Assembly (NCBI GenBank): GCA_938045295.1
Contig: CALINO010000042.1
Coordinates: 1-50,396, forward strand
From: an uncultured Arenicella sp.
GTDB taxonomy: Bacteria; Pseudomonadota; Gammaproteobacteria; Arenicellales; Arenicellaceae
Reading direction: 5' to 3'
DNA: 50,396 bases
The notes below the pieces were generated by a model, which saw only the letters and a list, made by a program, of their open reading frames with translations, had not been told where the DNA came from and ran no database searches. This document shows positions 1-8,487 of the stretch, piece after piece. The position numbers were made by a program, and so were the translations under genes. Each line of letters begins with the position of its first letter. Within the stretch, counting starts at the first letter, position 1.

Positions 1-118
1 CAGGGGACGCGGTGAAGTATACATAATTGTTGTTTTCATCTACGAGCAAGGGTTGGATCACGTCGTAATTTCCTGGTGTAACCAGCTTCTGGTTTTTGCC
101 AGATCGATCCATCGTGAA
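1..118 (-). CDS. S9B (dipeptidyl peptidase IV-like) peptidase fragment, both ends missing
   Basis: Read on the minus strand from 118 down to 2, one frame stays open for 39 codons. It has the look of the DPP IV N-terminal beta-propeller: a D-R-S-G-K turn, then KLVTPGNYDVI, a VDE and VYFTASP. In the family this is the 'LTxGxWxV...DE...VYFTA' repeat. The frame meets a stop at 122-124, so the homology ends at the point where ketosynthase homology starts on the other strand. The rest of the gene lies beyond the window start. The family call rests on pattern recognition of a short stretch, so it is moderate. Confidence 0.5.
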
Positions 119-1068
119 ATATCAAGCACAATATTGATGCACTCATAAACCGCTACGGCGCGCCGCGCCTTGGTATTGTGATGGGCTCCAGTACCTCCAG
201 CATTGACCGCACTGAAACCGCTTATTTGCATTTGCAAGACGGTGCCCTGTCGCCCGAATTTCAACAGCCCACGGTACACAACCCTCATGCGCCCAGCTTA
301 TTTATGGCGCACATGACGGGCATTACCGGGCCTGCCATGACCATTAACACCGCGTGTTCTTCGAGCGCCAAGGTGTTTGCCACTGGCGCACGTTGGTTAG
401 CCACTGGTTTGGTCGATGCAGTCTTGGTCGGCGGGGTTGATACACTGTGTTTGAGCGTGCTGCACGGCTTTCATTCGTTGCAATTAATTTCGCCCAATCA
501 ATGCAAGCCGCTAGACCAACATCGCGATGGCATTAACTTAGGCGAAGCATCGGGGTTTGCCATATTAGTGCGTCCGAATGAAGAGCACGCCGACACCGGC
601 ATTCGTTTATTAGGCTATGGCGAAAGCTCAGACGCACACCATATGTCACACCCGCACCCAGATGGTTTAGGCGCCAAGCTATCTATGCAACAAGCGCTTA
701 CCATGTCAGGGCTTGAGCCTGAGCGCATTGATTACATTAACTTGCACGGCACTTCCAGCCGCGCCAATGACTTAATCGAAGGTAAGTTGATTGAATCGAT
801 GTTTCCGCCATCCACACAAGTTTCTTCCACCAAGGCGTGGATGGGGCACACCTTAGGCGCGGCGGGCATTACTGAAGCATTAATTGCCGCCGATGCGCTC
901 AAGCGCGGAGTCATTCCGGGGTCACTCAACTTGCAAGAGTTAGACCACGAGCTCGATGTGTCGGTGCAGAGTGACAACGTACAAAAACCAATGCAGCACG
1001 TTATGTCAAACTCGTTTGGTTTTGGTGGCAATAACTGCACATTGGCGTTTGGCCACTGCGAGGCCTAA
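118..1068 (+). CDS. Beta-ketoacyl-ACP synthase (APE-type KS), N-terminus missing
   Basis: This is a condensing enzyme extending an ACP-bound polyene by Claisen condensation with malonyl-ACP. Counting from a possible GTG at 178, nucleophile Cys60 lies in TACSSS, His189 in NLHGTS, and Lys218/His223 in KAWMGHTLGAAG; the C-terminus has the usual NSFGFGGNN. Ketosynthase-like sequence continues upstream of 178 without a start (RYGAPRLGIVMG) as far as about 118, where a TGA at 115-117 closes the frame. A complete KS has about 400 residues with Cys near 165, so roughly 85 residues are lost. The gene ends 1 bp before the chain-length-factor-like gene. If the junction is real the product is unlikely to be active; if it is an assembly artefact the true gene is intact. 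Confidence 0.85.
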   Translation, partial: NIKHNIDALINRYGAPRLGIVMGSSTSSIDRTETAYLHLQDGALSPEFQQPTVHNPHAPSLFMAHMTGITGPAMTINTACSSSAKVFATGARWLATGLVDAVLVGGVDTLCLSVLHGFHSLQLISPNQCKPLDQHRDGINLGEASGFAILVRPNEEHADTGIRLLGYGESSDAHHMSHPHPDGLGAKLSMQQALTMSGLEPERIDYINLHGTSSRANDLIEGKLIESMFPPSTQVSSTKAWMGHTLGAAGITEALIAADALKRGVIPGSLNLQELDHELDVSVQSDNVQKPMQHVMSNSFGFGGNNCTLAFGHCEA

Positions 1069-1069
1069 C

Positions 1070-1909
1070 ATGAGCATGACAATGAAACACATTGATTTTT
1101 CCGTTTTGGGCGTGGGCGCGTGGGGTGCCAACTTTCGTAATGCCGATGATTTGAATGCCTTACTGCAAGGCCAAAACCTTGAAGACGATGGCGCCAAAGG
1201 GCCTAAGCCTGAGGTCATTCCAGCCAACGAACGCCGCCGCGCGCCACTACCTGTTCGCCTAGCCGTAGAAACCTCTTGGCAGGCCTGTCAAAACGCCTCA
1301 TTAGACTCGTCAACCTTGGGGTGCGTATTTGTTTCAGGTTTGGGCGACACACAACTGACCGATTACATGTGCAAAGTGCTGTCGGGTGACAACAAAGCGC
1401 TGTCGCCCACCAAGTTTCACAACTCGGTGCATAATGCCGCTGCCGGTTACTGGACCATCAGTACCGGTTGCATGCAAGCCGCTAACTCGGTTGCCGGCTA
1501 CGAAGAGTCGGTGCCATTGACCTTAGTTGAATCTTTGATTCAAGCGGAGACTGAGCAACGCCCTATTCTGATGACCTTTTACGATGCGCCCGTTTCGCCG
1601 GTATTAAAGCCCATTTTAAAAAATGAGCACGCATTCTCAGTATCGATTATTTTAGCGCCAGCCTCATTGGGCTTAAACAGTAACCACGTGTATTGCGCCA
1701 GCGTTGAGCACCATGAGCAACAAGCCGCGCAATGGCCAAGCGGTGACTGGCAAGAACCACTCGCAAGCTGCTACCAAACCAATCCTGTGGCACGCGTTTT
1801 ACCCTTACTTGAACTGTTTAATGCCAATAGTAATGGTAATAACGATCAACACTCCGCCATTACGATGCCGCTTAGCCCAAGCAGCCAGCTAACCATTAAA
1901 AGTACATAA
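1070..1909 (+). CDS. Ketosynthase-like chain length factor (APE type, Ketoacyl-synt_2)
   Basis: A 279-residue protein of the short ketosynthase-like family found in aryl polyene clusters (ApeC-like partner of the KS). The hallmark stretch FHNSVHNAAAGYWTI lies near residue 125, followed by TGCMQAANSVAG. There is no canonical KS active-site nonapeptide, so it probably acts as the non-condensing partner that sets chain length, as a KS-CLF heterodimer in the cytoplasm. The start at 1070 follows the KS stop by one base; ATGs at 1076 and 1082 are in-frame alternatives. The frame is open further upstream (ATG 956), but that stretch lies inside the KS gene and is rejected as coding. It is tightly coupled to the flavoenzyme gene 5 bp downstream. 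Confidence 0.8.
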   Translation: MSMTMKHIDFSVLGVGAWGANFRNADDLNALLQGQNLEDDGAKGPKPEVIPANERRRAPLPVRLAVETSWQACQNASLDSSTLGCVFVSGLGDTQLTDYMCKVLSGDNKALSPTKFHNSVHNAAAGYWTISTGCMQAANSVAGYEESVPLTLVESLIQAETEQRPILMTFYDAPVSPVLKPILKNEHAFSVSIILAPASLGLNSNHVYCASVEHHEQQAAQWPSGDWQEPLASCYQTNPVARVLPLLELFNANSNGNNDQHSAITMPLSPSSQLTIKST

Positions 1910-1914
1910 CCGTC

Positions 1915-3498
1915 ATGAGCACCCACAGCCGAGACGTAATTATTGCAGGTGGCGGTTTAGCCGGCTTATCGTTGGCGCGCCAACTTAAAAACACGCGCCC
2001 CGAGCTCGACATTTTGGTGGTTGAACGCAATACCTTTCCAGTACCAGAGAAGACCGCTAAGGTAGGCGAGTCGACGGTGGAAATTGGCTCTCGCTATCTG
2101 AAAAAAACATTAGGCCTTGAACAACATTTTACCGACCGGCATTTACGCAAACACGGCTTACGTTGTTTCTTTGGTGAACCACAAACAGACTTCGCTCAAC
2201 AAGACGAACTCGGCGTAAGCCAATTATTTGGCATACCCACGTATCAAATTGACCGCGGTGCAATTGAAAACTTCCTGAAAGAGTCGGTAGAACAAAGCGG
2301 CGTAGAAGTGATTGACTCGATGGGCATTGATGCCCTTGAAATGGCCGACTCGCAACATGATGCGCAACACAGCATTAGCATTAATCGCGATGGCTCACAG
2401 CAGCACTTTAAGGCCAAATGGTTAGTAGACGCGGCCGGCCGCCAAGCGCTGGTTAAAAACAAACTCGGCTTAGCTCAAGACAATGCTCATAAAGGCAATG
2501 CCTTATGGTTTCGCATTGATGCGCAAGTCAAACTCGACGACTGGTCGAGCGACCACGCTTGGCAAAAACGCACGGTCGAACAACGCACCCGCTGGTTAAG
2601 CACCAACCATTTAATGGGCCCGGGTTACTGGGTATGGGTAATACCGTTGGATAACGGCGCCACCAGCATTGGCATTGTGATGGACGACGAGGCTTTTGCC
2701 AGCGGCGACTTCAGCAATGTGGATGGCGCAAAAGCATGGCTGGCCGAACACCAACCGCATTGCGCTAATGCCATTGCTGATGCCAAGGTACTGGACTACG
2801 TGGTAATCAATGATTACTCGCACAGCTGCAAGCAAATGTTCAGTGAGCAAGGCTGGGGCTTAAGTGGCGAGTCCGGCGTGTTTGCCGACCCGTTTTATTC
2901 CCCGGGCAGCGATTTTATTGCCTTCAATAACACGTTTATCAGTCAACTGATTTGCGATTCCAGCGCAGGCCAAGACATTCGCTTTCAAAGCCGGCTGTAT
3001 CAAAGCATTAATCAATCATTCTTTGATAACACCTTATCCATCTACAGCGGGCAATACGGCGGTTTCGGCGATCGCCGCATGATGTCACTGAAGTTAGTGT
3101 GGGACTATTCTTACTACTGGGGCGTTTTAAGCTTGTTGTTTTTTCGCCAAGCCATCACCGATGTGGCATTGATGCGCGAATTAAACCAACCGTTAATGCA
3201 AGCTCAAAAGCTTAACCAAACAGTTCAAGCCGCCTTTCGTGAGCGCGCCAAACAACGCGCGGTATTGCCGGCCCAAGGTTTGTTTATGAACCAATATTTA
3301 GTGCCTTGCTTAAAACACTTCAGCCAAGTACTCGAAGACGAGACACTCAACATCAACCGCTCGCTCACAAGCAACGTGGCAATGCTGGAACACATCGCCA
3401 GCTTTACGGTTGACATGCTCAGTGACTCTGCCAGCAACCGCATTAGTGATCTCGAGAAAAGCATTCTCGGCGATTATCGCCACCTCGTGCTGGCGTAA
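1915..3498 (+). CDS. Flavin-dependent halogenase-like monooxygenase of the pigment cluster (first)
   Basis: A 527-residue FAD enzyme. It has the dinucleotide-binding GGGLAG (residues 12-17), KVGES (49-53), and the halogenase signature WVWVIP at 239-244. Lys79, in RKHGLRCFF, sits where flavin halogenases carry their catalytic lysine. The region GLSGESGVFADPFYSPG (315-331) resembles variant-B halogenases such as CndH and CmlS rather than tryptophan halogenases. Known family roles are FADH2-dependent chlorination or bromination, but non-halogenating monooxygenases share the fold. Its place between the CLF and ApeG-like genes, 5 and 11 bp apart, says it works on the polyene or its aryl head. The C-terminal 190 residues are probably helical and not assignable by eye. 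FAD family is certain; halogenation is inferred. Confidence 0.75.
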   Translation: MSTHSRDVIIAGGGLAGLSLARQLKNTRPELDILVVERNTFPVPEKTAKVGESTVEIGSRYLKKTLGLEQHFTDRHLRKHGLRCFFGEPQTDFAQQDELGVSQLFGIPTYQIDRGAIENFLKESVEQSGVEVIDSMGIDALEMADSQHDAQHSISINRDGSQQHFKAKWLVDAAGRQALVKNKLGLAQDNAHKGNALWFRIDAQVKLDDWSSDHAWQKRTVEQRTRWLSTNHLMGPGYWVWVIPLDNGATSIGIVMDDEAFASGDFSNVDGAKAWLAEHQPHCANAIADAKVLDYVVINDYSHSCKQMFSEQGWGLSGESGVFADPFYSPGSDFIAFNNTFISQLICDSSAGQDIRFQSRLYQSINQSFFDNTLSIYSGQYGGFGDRRMMSLKLVWDYSYYWGVLSLLFFRQAITDVALMRELNQPLMQAQKLNQTVQAAFRERAKQRAVLPAQGLFMNQYLVPCLKHFSQVLEDETLNINRSLTSNVAMLEHIASFTVDMLSDSASNRISDLEKSILGDYRHLVLA

Positions 3499-3509
3499 CG
3501 CAGGCCATT

Positions 3510-4124
3510 ATGAATATGCGATTCCCTAGCTTGCTGTTTGCACTGATTGCCATCGCCATGCTGGTGTATCCGTTTATTGTGTACACCAGCCTTAATCAAA
3601 TTGGCCCAGCCACATTAAGTTTGGTGCTGTTTTTTCTGTTGTTGACACGCGTAATATTGCGCGGCGAATTCGACAAGCCCGAACAATACGCCCAGCTAGG
3701 CTTAGTCGGCTCGCTGTGCTTATTGGCCGCTTGGCGTGACAGCGAAATCATTTTGCGTTATTACCCGGTGGCCATGAGTTTAAGCTTTTCACTGTTTTTC
3801 GCTATTTCGTTGCGCGCTGACATGACCTTGGTTGAACGCTTTGCACGCATGTTCACCAAAGACATTGAGCAACACCAACGAGACTACATGCGCGGTTTTA
3901 CGGTGCTGTGGGCATTATTATTACTGGCCAATGCCGCCGTAGCCGCCTATACCGCGTGTTGCCTTTCGTTAGCACAGTGGACAATTTATAATGGCGTGAT
4001 TGCGTACCTAGTGTTCGGCGTCTTCACCTTAGGAGAGCTGATCAATCGGCATTTTTATAAAAAGCGCTACGCCGCGCGACAACAAAAGCACACTGCCAAC
4101 GTCACTGAAAAACAACAACCCTAA
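3510..4124 (+). CDS. ApeG-like integral membrane protein (COG4648 type)
   Basis: A 204-residue hydrophobic protein with about five or six predicted membrane segments: near 7-27, 32-50, 65-77, 85-100, 130-150 and 155-175. The tail is basic, with many Lys, Arg and Gln. Between the segments lies a conserved-looking cytoplasmic stretch, LVERFARMFTKDIEQHQRDYMR. This matches the membrane protein always found in aryl polyene clusters (ApeG), whose biochemical role is unknown. It is sometimes mislabelled as a gyrase subunit in databases. It follows the flavoenzyme by 11 bp and precedes a dehydratase by 29 bp in the same operon. Confidence 0.75.
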   Translation: MNMRFPSLLFALIAIAMLVYPFIVYTSLNQIGPATLSLVLFFLLLTRVILRGEFDKPEQYAQLGLVGSLCLLAAWRDSEIILRYYPVAMSLSFSLFFAISLRADMTLVERFARMFTKDIEQHQRDYMRGFTVLWALLLLANAAVAAYTACCLSLAQWTIYNGVIAYLVFGVFTLGELINRHFYKKRYAARQQKHTANVTEKQQP

Positions 4125-4153
4125 TTTACTTACCGACGCGTCTACACATTACC

Positions 4154-4570
4154 ATGCCTGGCTTTGCAATCACTGCACTCGAAAAATTCTTATCGTCTCA
4201 CGCTGAGTCAAAGCAGTGGCCGGTGTTGCGTTCAGTAGCAAGCACAGACAATGGCGAGCTTACACAGAGCCTTGAGCTCACACTCTACATTCAGCCATCA
4301 TTAAACTACTTTGCCGGGCACTTTCCTGAGCACGCAGTATTGCCCGGCGTGGTGCAAGTGCACTGGGCGGGTGAATTAGCCAAACACGCGTTTGGTTTGC
4401 AAGGGTTTAGCGCATTACAAGGCACTAAGTTCAATAACATGGTGTTGCCAGAAACAACGCTCACGCTAAGCCTAACGCTGAACCCTGAAAAAGCCAACGT
4501 CAAGTTCAGCTACCACAGCGATGAACAAAAATACTCACAAGGCACCATTGCCTTTTCAGCAACGGATTAG
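4154..4570 (+). CDS. Hotdog-fold 3-hydroxyacyl-ACP dehydratase (ApeI-like)
   Basis: A 138-residue single hotdog domain. The motif NYFAGHFPEHAVLPGVVQ (51-68) is the FabZ/FabA active-site helix region; His56 is the expected catalytic histidine. It should remove water from 3-hydroxyacyl-ACP during each polyene extension cycle. Aryl polyene systems use two different dehydratases (ApeI and ApeP), and the second is at 6281-6739. The start at 4154 is the first ATG after a 29-bp gap. A thioesterase role is possible for the fold but less likely given the GHFP motif. Confidence 0.8.
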   Translation: MPGFAITALEKFLSSHAESKQWPVLRSVASTDNGELTQSLELTLYIQPSLNYFAGHFPEHAVLPGVVQVHWAGELAKHAFGLQGFSALQGTKFNNMVLPETTLTLSLTLNPEKANVKFSYHSDEQKYSQGTIAFSATD

Positions 4571-4579
4571 CCTAACGCC

Positions 4580-5323
4580 ATGACTTATTGTTTAGTTGTT
4601 CCTCACTACAATCACCTGTCATCGTTTGAGGCGTTTTTGCCCAAATTGCGCGGCTTAAACATGCCTTGTGTGGTGGTCGACGACGGCAGCAGCGCAGAGG
4701 TAAAAACGGCGCTGGAAGCGTTGTTATCAGCCGACGCTGATATTCACTTATATCAGCACCCATTTAACCGCGGCAAAGGCGCGGCCATGTGGACCGGCGC
4801 CCACGCAGCGCGTGCGTTAGGCTTTACTCACATGCTGCAAATTGATGCCGACGGTCAACACGATGTGGCCGACGTAGCGCGCTTTATAGAACTCAGCCAA
4901 AATCACCCTAAAGCCATTGTGTCGGGCGCACCACAGTTTGACGAATCAGCGCCTAAAGCCAGAGTCTATGGCCGCAAGGTAACCGACTTTTGGGTGGCTT
5001 TAGAAACGTGGTCACTGAGCATTAAAGACAGCTTATGCGGCTTTCGTATTTACCCGTTGGCCGAATTTGAATTGATCTTCGATAAGTACCACATTGGCAA
5101 GCGCATGGACTTTGATACCGACGTATTGGTTAAATCTGTGTGGGAAGGCATCGACATCAAATTCATTGACACTAATGTGGTGTACCTTGAAAACAGCGTG
5201 TCGCATTTCCATTACATGGCCGACAACCTGCGTTTGATCTGGCTACACACCCGCTTAATGTTGGGCATGTTGGTTCGTCTGCCGATCTGGGCGTGGCGCA
5301 AATTGAAAGCAAGCACGTCATGA
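4580..5323 (+). CDS. Family 2 glycosyltransferase of the APE cluster
   Basis: A 247-residue GT-A fold protein. Nucleotide-sugar binding is shown by VVVDDGSS (31-38) and the DxD motif region DADGQHD (89-95), with RGKGAAM (64-70) between them as in DPM1/DPG-synthase-type enzymes. SLCGFRIYPL near residue 155 is the usual acceptor-side motif of that subgroup. No C-terminal transmembrane pair is seen, so it probably works at the inner face of the membrane. In aryl polyene clusters this enzyme is thought to attach a sugar or sugar phosphate linking the polyene to its lipid anchor. Its stop overlaps the acyltransferase start by 4 bp (ATGA), which indicates translational coupling. Confidence 0.82.
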   Translation: MTYCLVVPHYNHLSSFEAFLPKLRGLNMPCVVVDDGSSAEVKTALEALLSADADIHLYQHPFNRGKGAAMWTGAHAARALGFTHMLQIDADGQHDVADVARFIELSQNHPKAIVSGAPQFDESAPKARVYGRKVTDFWVALETWSLSIKDSLCGFRIYPLAEFELIFDKYHIGKRMDFDTDVLVKSVWEGIDIKFIDTNVVYLENSVSHFHYMADNLRLIWLHTRLMLGMLVRLPIWAWRKLKASTS

Positions 5324-6279
5324 GCGCTCATCACAGCAAATCACATTGGTCTAACATTGCCGAAGCCGGCACCTTGTTTGGCTTGCAGTTCTTACGCATT
5401 ATTTATCAGGTGTTTGGGCGCTGGCTCGTGTCTTTATTCCTGCTTCCAACCGTGGCGTATTTTATGTTGTTCCGTGGCCAATCGCGCCGCGCATCACACG
5501 CTTTTCTGCAAGCGCATTACCAACAATACCCAGAGTACTGGGCCAAAAAGCCCACGTGGTTTGACAGCGCCAAGCACTTTTACGTATTCGCCGAAACGGT
5601 GGTGGACAAACTGCTCTCGTGGTTTGTAAAAATTGACGTAAATAACTTTATTATTGAACACCCTGAGCGCATTGACGAACTGATGCAAGACTCGCGAGGC
5701 CAGCTTATTATTGGCTCGCACATGGGTAACCTAGAGTATTGCCGCGGCTTCATGCACCGCTACAAAGACAAACACATCAATATTCTGGTTCACGACAAGC
5801 ATTCGCAAAATTACAACACCATTATGCAGCAGTTAAACCCAGAATCGCGCTTGAACGTGTTTCAAGTGTCTGAGTTTGACGTGCCTACAATGCTGATCAT
5901 CAAGCAAAAGATAGACGCCGGCGAGTGGGTGTTTATTGCCGGTGATCGCTCACCACTCTCGGGCGCTGAACGAACCGTGACGGTTGATTTTCTGGGTAAA
6001 AAAGCACAATTGCCTATTGGCCCCTACATGCTAGCCAAAGGCTTAGGCTGCCCAGTAAAGCTCATGTTTTCATATTGCGATTACTTATCAAACGATAAAC
6101 ACCAAGCCAAACGGGTGCACTTTGAAGTTGTGCCGTTTGTCGATAAATTAGTGTTGGCGCGCGGTGACCGAGAAGCGCAGATACAAGCCTACGCACAACA
6201 ATTTTCCGATGCATTGCAAGCACAATGCGCCAAAGCCCCCTATCAATGGTTCAACTTTTACGACTTTTGGGCAGATTAG
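5320..6279 (+). CDS. LpxL/HtrB-type acyltransferase of the APE cluster
   Basis: A 319-residue membrane-bound acyltransferase. It has an N-terminal hydrophobic anchor at about 20-48, then GSHMGNLEY (the HxxxxD/E-like catalytic block), and GDRSPLSG followed by FLGKKAQLPIGPYMLAKG, all typical of the lysophospholipid/lipid A acyltransferase family (COG4261). In APE pigments it should transfer an acyl chain, possibly the polyene itself, to the glycosylated anchor. The ATG at 5320 overlaps the glycosyltransferase stop. An in-frame codon at 5293 would put the start inside that gene and is less likely. In some species this enzyme is fused to the glycosyltransferase; here they are separate but coupled. 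Confidence 0.8.
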   Translation: MSAHHSKSHWSNIAEAGTLFGLQFLRIIYQVFGRWLVSLFLLPTVAYFMLFRGQSRRASHAFLQAHYQQYPEYWAKKPTWFDSAKHFYVFAETVVDKLLSWFVKIDVNNFIIEHPERIDELMQDSRGQLIIGSHMGNLEYCRGFMHRYKDKHINILVHDKHSQNYNTIMQQLNPESRLNVFQVSEFDVPTMLIIKQKIDAGEWVFIAGDRSPLSGAERTVTVDFLGKKAQLPIGPYMLAKGLGCPVKLMFSYCDYLSNDKHQAKRVHFEVVPFVDKLVLARGDREAQIQAYAQQFSDALQAQCAKAPYQWFNFYDFWAD

Positions 6280-6280
6280 T

Positions 6281-6739
6281 ATGACCGCACGTTTTGACCC
6301 TGATATTTTCGACTTGATTCCGCATCGCGAGCCCATGTTGCTGATTAATCACATCGTCAACCTGAACGCGCAACGATCAGAAACCTTAGTGCTGATTGAC
6401 GAACAAACCCCCTTCATTGCTGCGCACGGCGTACCCGCTTGGATTGGGCTAGAATACATGGGGCAAACCGCCGCGCTCATTGCCGGCTACCAAGAACAAC
6501 AAGGCTTGTGTGAACCGCATTTGGGGTTTTTAATGGGGTCACGAAAATACGCAAGCAATGTCGATTATTTTGCGCTGCATAAAACAGTACGCGTAGTGTG
6601 TGAAGAGGGTGCTTTAGTGGGCAACAGTTTGGCCAACTTTAATTGCACCATTAGCGATGCAAAATCTGCTAATGTGCTCGCTACCGCCAGCCTTTCTGTG
6701 TTCAGAAAGCCGTTAAACAAATCAACCGAGCTAAGCTAA
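6281..6739 (+). CDS. Second hotdog dehydratase (ApeP-like, COG4706)
   Basis: A 152-residue hotdog protein with the family's N-terminal block FDLIPHREPMLLI (10-22), the helix block GVPAWIGLEYMGQTAAL (50-66) that carries the acidic residue Glu58, and LGFLMGSRKY. It is the FabA/FabZ-like dehydratase expected to pair with the ApeI-like enzyme at 4154-4570, giving the all-trans double bonds of the chain. The start at 6281 comes 1 bp after the acyltransferase stop; the frame is open upstream into that gene but only as a shadow. The next ketosynthase starts 5 bp downstream. Confidence 0.82.
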   Translation: MTARFDPDIFDLIPHREPMLLINHIVNLNAQRSETLVLIDEQTPFIAAHGVPAWIGLEYMGQTAALIAGYQEQQGLCEPHLGFLMGSRKYASNVDYFALHKTVRVVCEEGALVGNSLANFNCTISDAKSANVLATASLSVFRKPLNKSTELS

Positions 6740-6744
6740 GCCGC

Positions 6745-7995
6745 ATGAAACATAATTTAAAAGCACCGCAACGCGTGGTGATTACTGGCGCTGGTAATAT
6801 CTCGCCTCTGGGCGATGACTGGTCGCAAGTGCGCGAACGGTTACTCAATAAACAAAGCGGCGTGCGTTACATGAGCGAGTGGGATCAGTACCCAGACTTA
6901 CGCACCCGCCTTGGTGCACCAATAGAAGACTTTGCCTTACCCAAACACTACCGCGCCAAACAAAAGCGCAGCATGGGGCGGGTGGCGCAAATGGCGGTTT
7001 TAGCCACGGAAAGAGCGTTAGAACAAGCCGGCTTATTAAACGACCCACTTGTCACCAGTGGCGACATGGGCGTGAGTTATGGTTCAGCCACTGGCAGCAG
7101 TGCCGCCGGCATGGAATTTTTTAAATTGCTGGCCGGGCAATCCATTGAAGACGTTACCACCACCACCTACATTCGCATGATGAGCCACACCGCCGCCGTT
7201 AATATTGGCGTGTATTTTGGTACTCAAGGGCGCATGTACACCACCTCAAGCGCGTGCACCGCAGGCAGCCAAGGCGTGGGTTACGCCTACGAAGCCATTC
7301 GCGCAGGCCAACAAGTGGCCATGATTGCCGGCGGCGCTGAAGAATTGTGCGTAACGCAGGCCGCTGTTTTCGACACTATTTTTGCCGCCAGTTTAAAGAA
7401 TGATGCCCCTGAAACCTCACCCAGCCCGTTCGATCAAAACCGTGATGGCCTGGTACTAGGCGAAGGCGCCACCACGCTTATTTTAGAATCGTATGATCAC
7501 GCCAAAGCGCGTGGTGCCACGATTTTAGCCGAAGTCATTGGCTACGGCACCAACACCGACGGCGGCCACATTGTGCGCCCACGCCAAGCCACCATGCAGC
7601 GCGTTATGGAGTTGGCCATGGAAGATTCTGGCATTTCCACCGATGAAATCGGTTATGTGTCAGCCCACGCCACCGCCACCGAACACGGCGACATATTTGA
7701 AAGCCACGCCACCTACGATGTGGTGGGCAAAAAGCCAATCAATTCATTAAAAAGCTACACCGGCCACGGGCTAGGCGCTTGCGGTGCCTTCGAACTTTGG
7801 GCCGGCATCAACATGATGGATGAAGGTTGGTTCGCCCCTACATTGAATCTCAGCAACATAGACGAACGCTGCGCCGACATGGACTACATCACTGGCGAAC
7901 CACGTGAAATCAGCACCGACGTATTCATGACCAACAACTTCGCCTTCGGCGGCATTAACACGTCTTTGATTGTACGCAGCGCTAAGTCGTTCTAA
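6745..7995 (+). CDS. Beta-ketoacyl-ACP synthase, complete (FabF-like)
   Basis: A full-length 416-residue ketosynthase. Catalytic Cys171 lies in TTSSACTAGS, His308 in SAHATATEHGD, and His341 in KSYTGHGLGACG; the C-terminal NNFAFGGINTS is the standard Gly-rich loop. It starts with VVITGAGNISPLG as expected. With the KS at 118-1068 and the CLF-like protein it gives the usual APE set of two KS plus one partner. It could be the chain-elongating KS or the one extending the aryl starter; the sequence alone does not say which. It ends the first pigment operon, with unrelated genes following from 8051. Confidence 0.9.
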   Translation: MKHNLKAPQRVVITGAGNISPLGDDWSQVRERLLNKQSGVRYMSEWDQYPDLRTRLGAPIEDFALPKHYRAKQKRSMGRVAQMAVLATERALEQAGLLNDPLVTSGDMGVSYGSATGSSAAGMEFFKLLAGQSIEDVTTTTYIRMMSHTAAVNIGVYFGTQGRMYTTSSACTAGSQGVGYAYEAIRAGQQVAMIAGGAEELCVTQAAVFDTIFAASLKNDAPETSPSPFDQNRDGLVLGEGATTLILESYDHAKARGATILAEVIGYGTNTDGGHIVRPRQATMQRVMELAMEDSGISTDEIGYVSAHATATEHGDIFESHATYDVVGKKPINSLKSYTGHGLGACGAFELWAGINMMDEGWFAPTLNLSNIDERCADMDYITGEPREISTDVFMTNNFAFGGINTSLIVRSAKSF

Positions 7996-8050
7996 TAAAA
8001 CCAAACATTCGACTCTACAAACCTAGCAGCAACTGTCCAACAATCACGTT

Positions 8051-8485
8051 ATGAAACACATTTTATTTTCCGCCCTATTGTTAGCGCCGTCTTTCGCTAA
8101 CGCACAAATATACAAATGCACCGACGAATTTGGCGGCACCAGCTTTCAACAAGCGCCCTGCGAAAATGCTACATCAAAAGAAGAGGTAATTGGCGCTTCA
8201 AAGAAACGTAAGAACAATGCCGTTCCCATTTACCCAGGAGCAACGCTAAAATCTAAAGACACCGGTGACGGTTTCATCGATTATTTTGAATACAAAACGA
8301 ACGATGCATTTCAACCGGTTGTTGATTATTACTTAGAATCCGCAGGTAAAGAAAACTGCAAAAAGAGGTCGAGCTACCAATACAACTGCAAATATAAAGA
8401 AGTGCCTGGCTATAAACACGCCGAAGTGGCAATTGGAAAAGAAAGTGGCCGAACCGATATTATCGTCTTAAAAACAATAAAGTAA
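8051..8485 (+). CDS. Secreted DUF4124-like protein
   Basis: A 144-residue protein with a clear signal peptide (MKHILFSALLLAPSFANA, cleavage about 18). The mature start IYKCTDEFGGTSFQQAPC is the DUF4124 pattern of small periplasmic proteins. Four more cysteines suggest disulfides. A second small domain, from IYPGATLKS to the end, is not recognised. Function of the family is unknown. It lies 55 bp after the ketosynthase and 2 bp before the next secreted protein gene, with which it probably forms a unit distinct from the pigment operon. Confidence 0.65.
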   Translation: MKHILFSALLLAPSFANAQIYKCTDEFGGTSFQQAPCENATSKEEVIGASKKRKNNAVPIYPGATLKSKDTGDGFIDYFEYKTNDAFQPVVDYYLESAGKENCKKRSSYQYNCKYKEVPGYKHAEVAIGKESGRTDIIVLKTIK

Positions 8486-8487
8486 TT

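Noticed and set aside
58-288. A 76-codon minus-strand frame at the left end
   Set aside because: It crosses the junction near 118 and is antisense to the ketosynthase in its first part; the S9B-like homology is in a different minus frame.
956-1069. Upstream extension of the chain-length-factor-like gene
   Set aside because: It lies wholly inside the KS gene; the ATG at 1070 is placed directly after the KS stop and gives the normal N-terminus.
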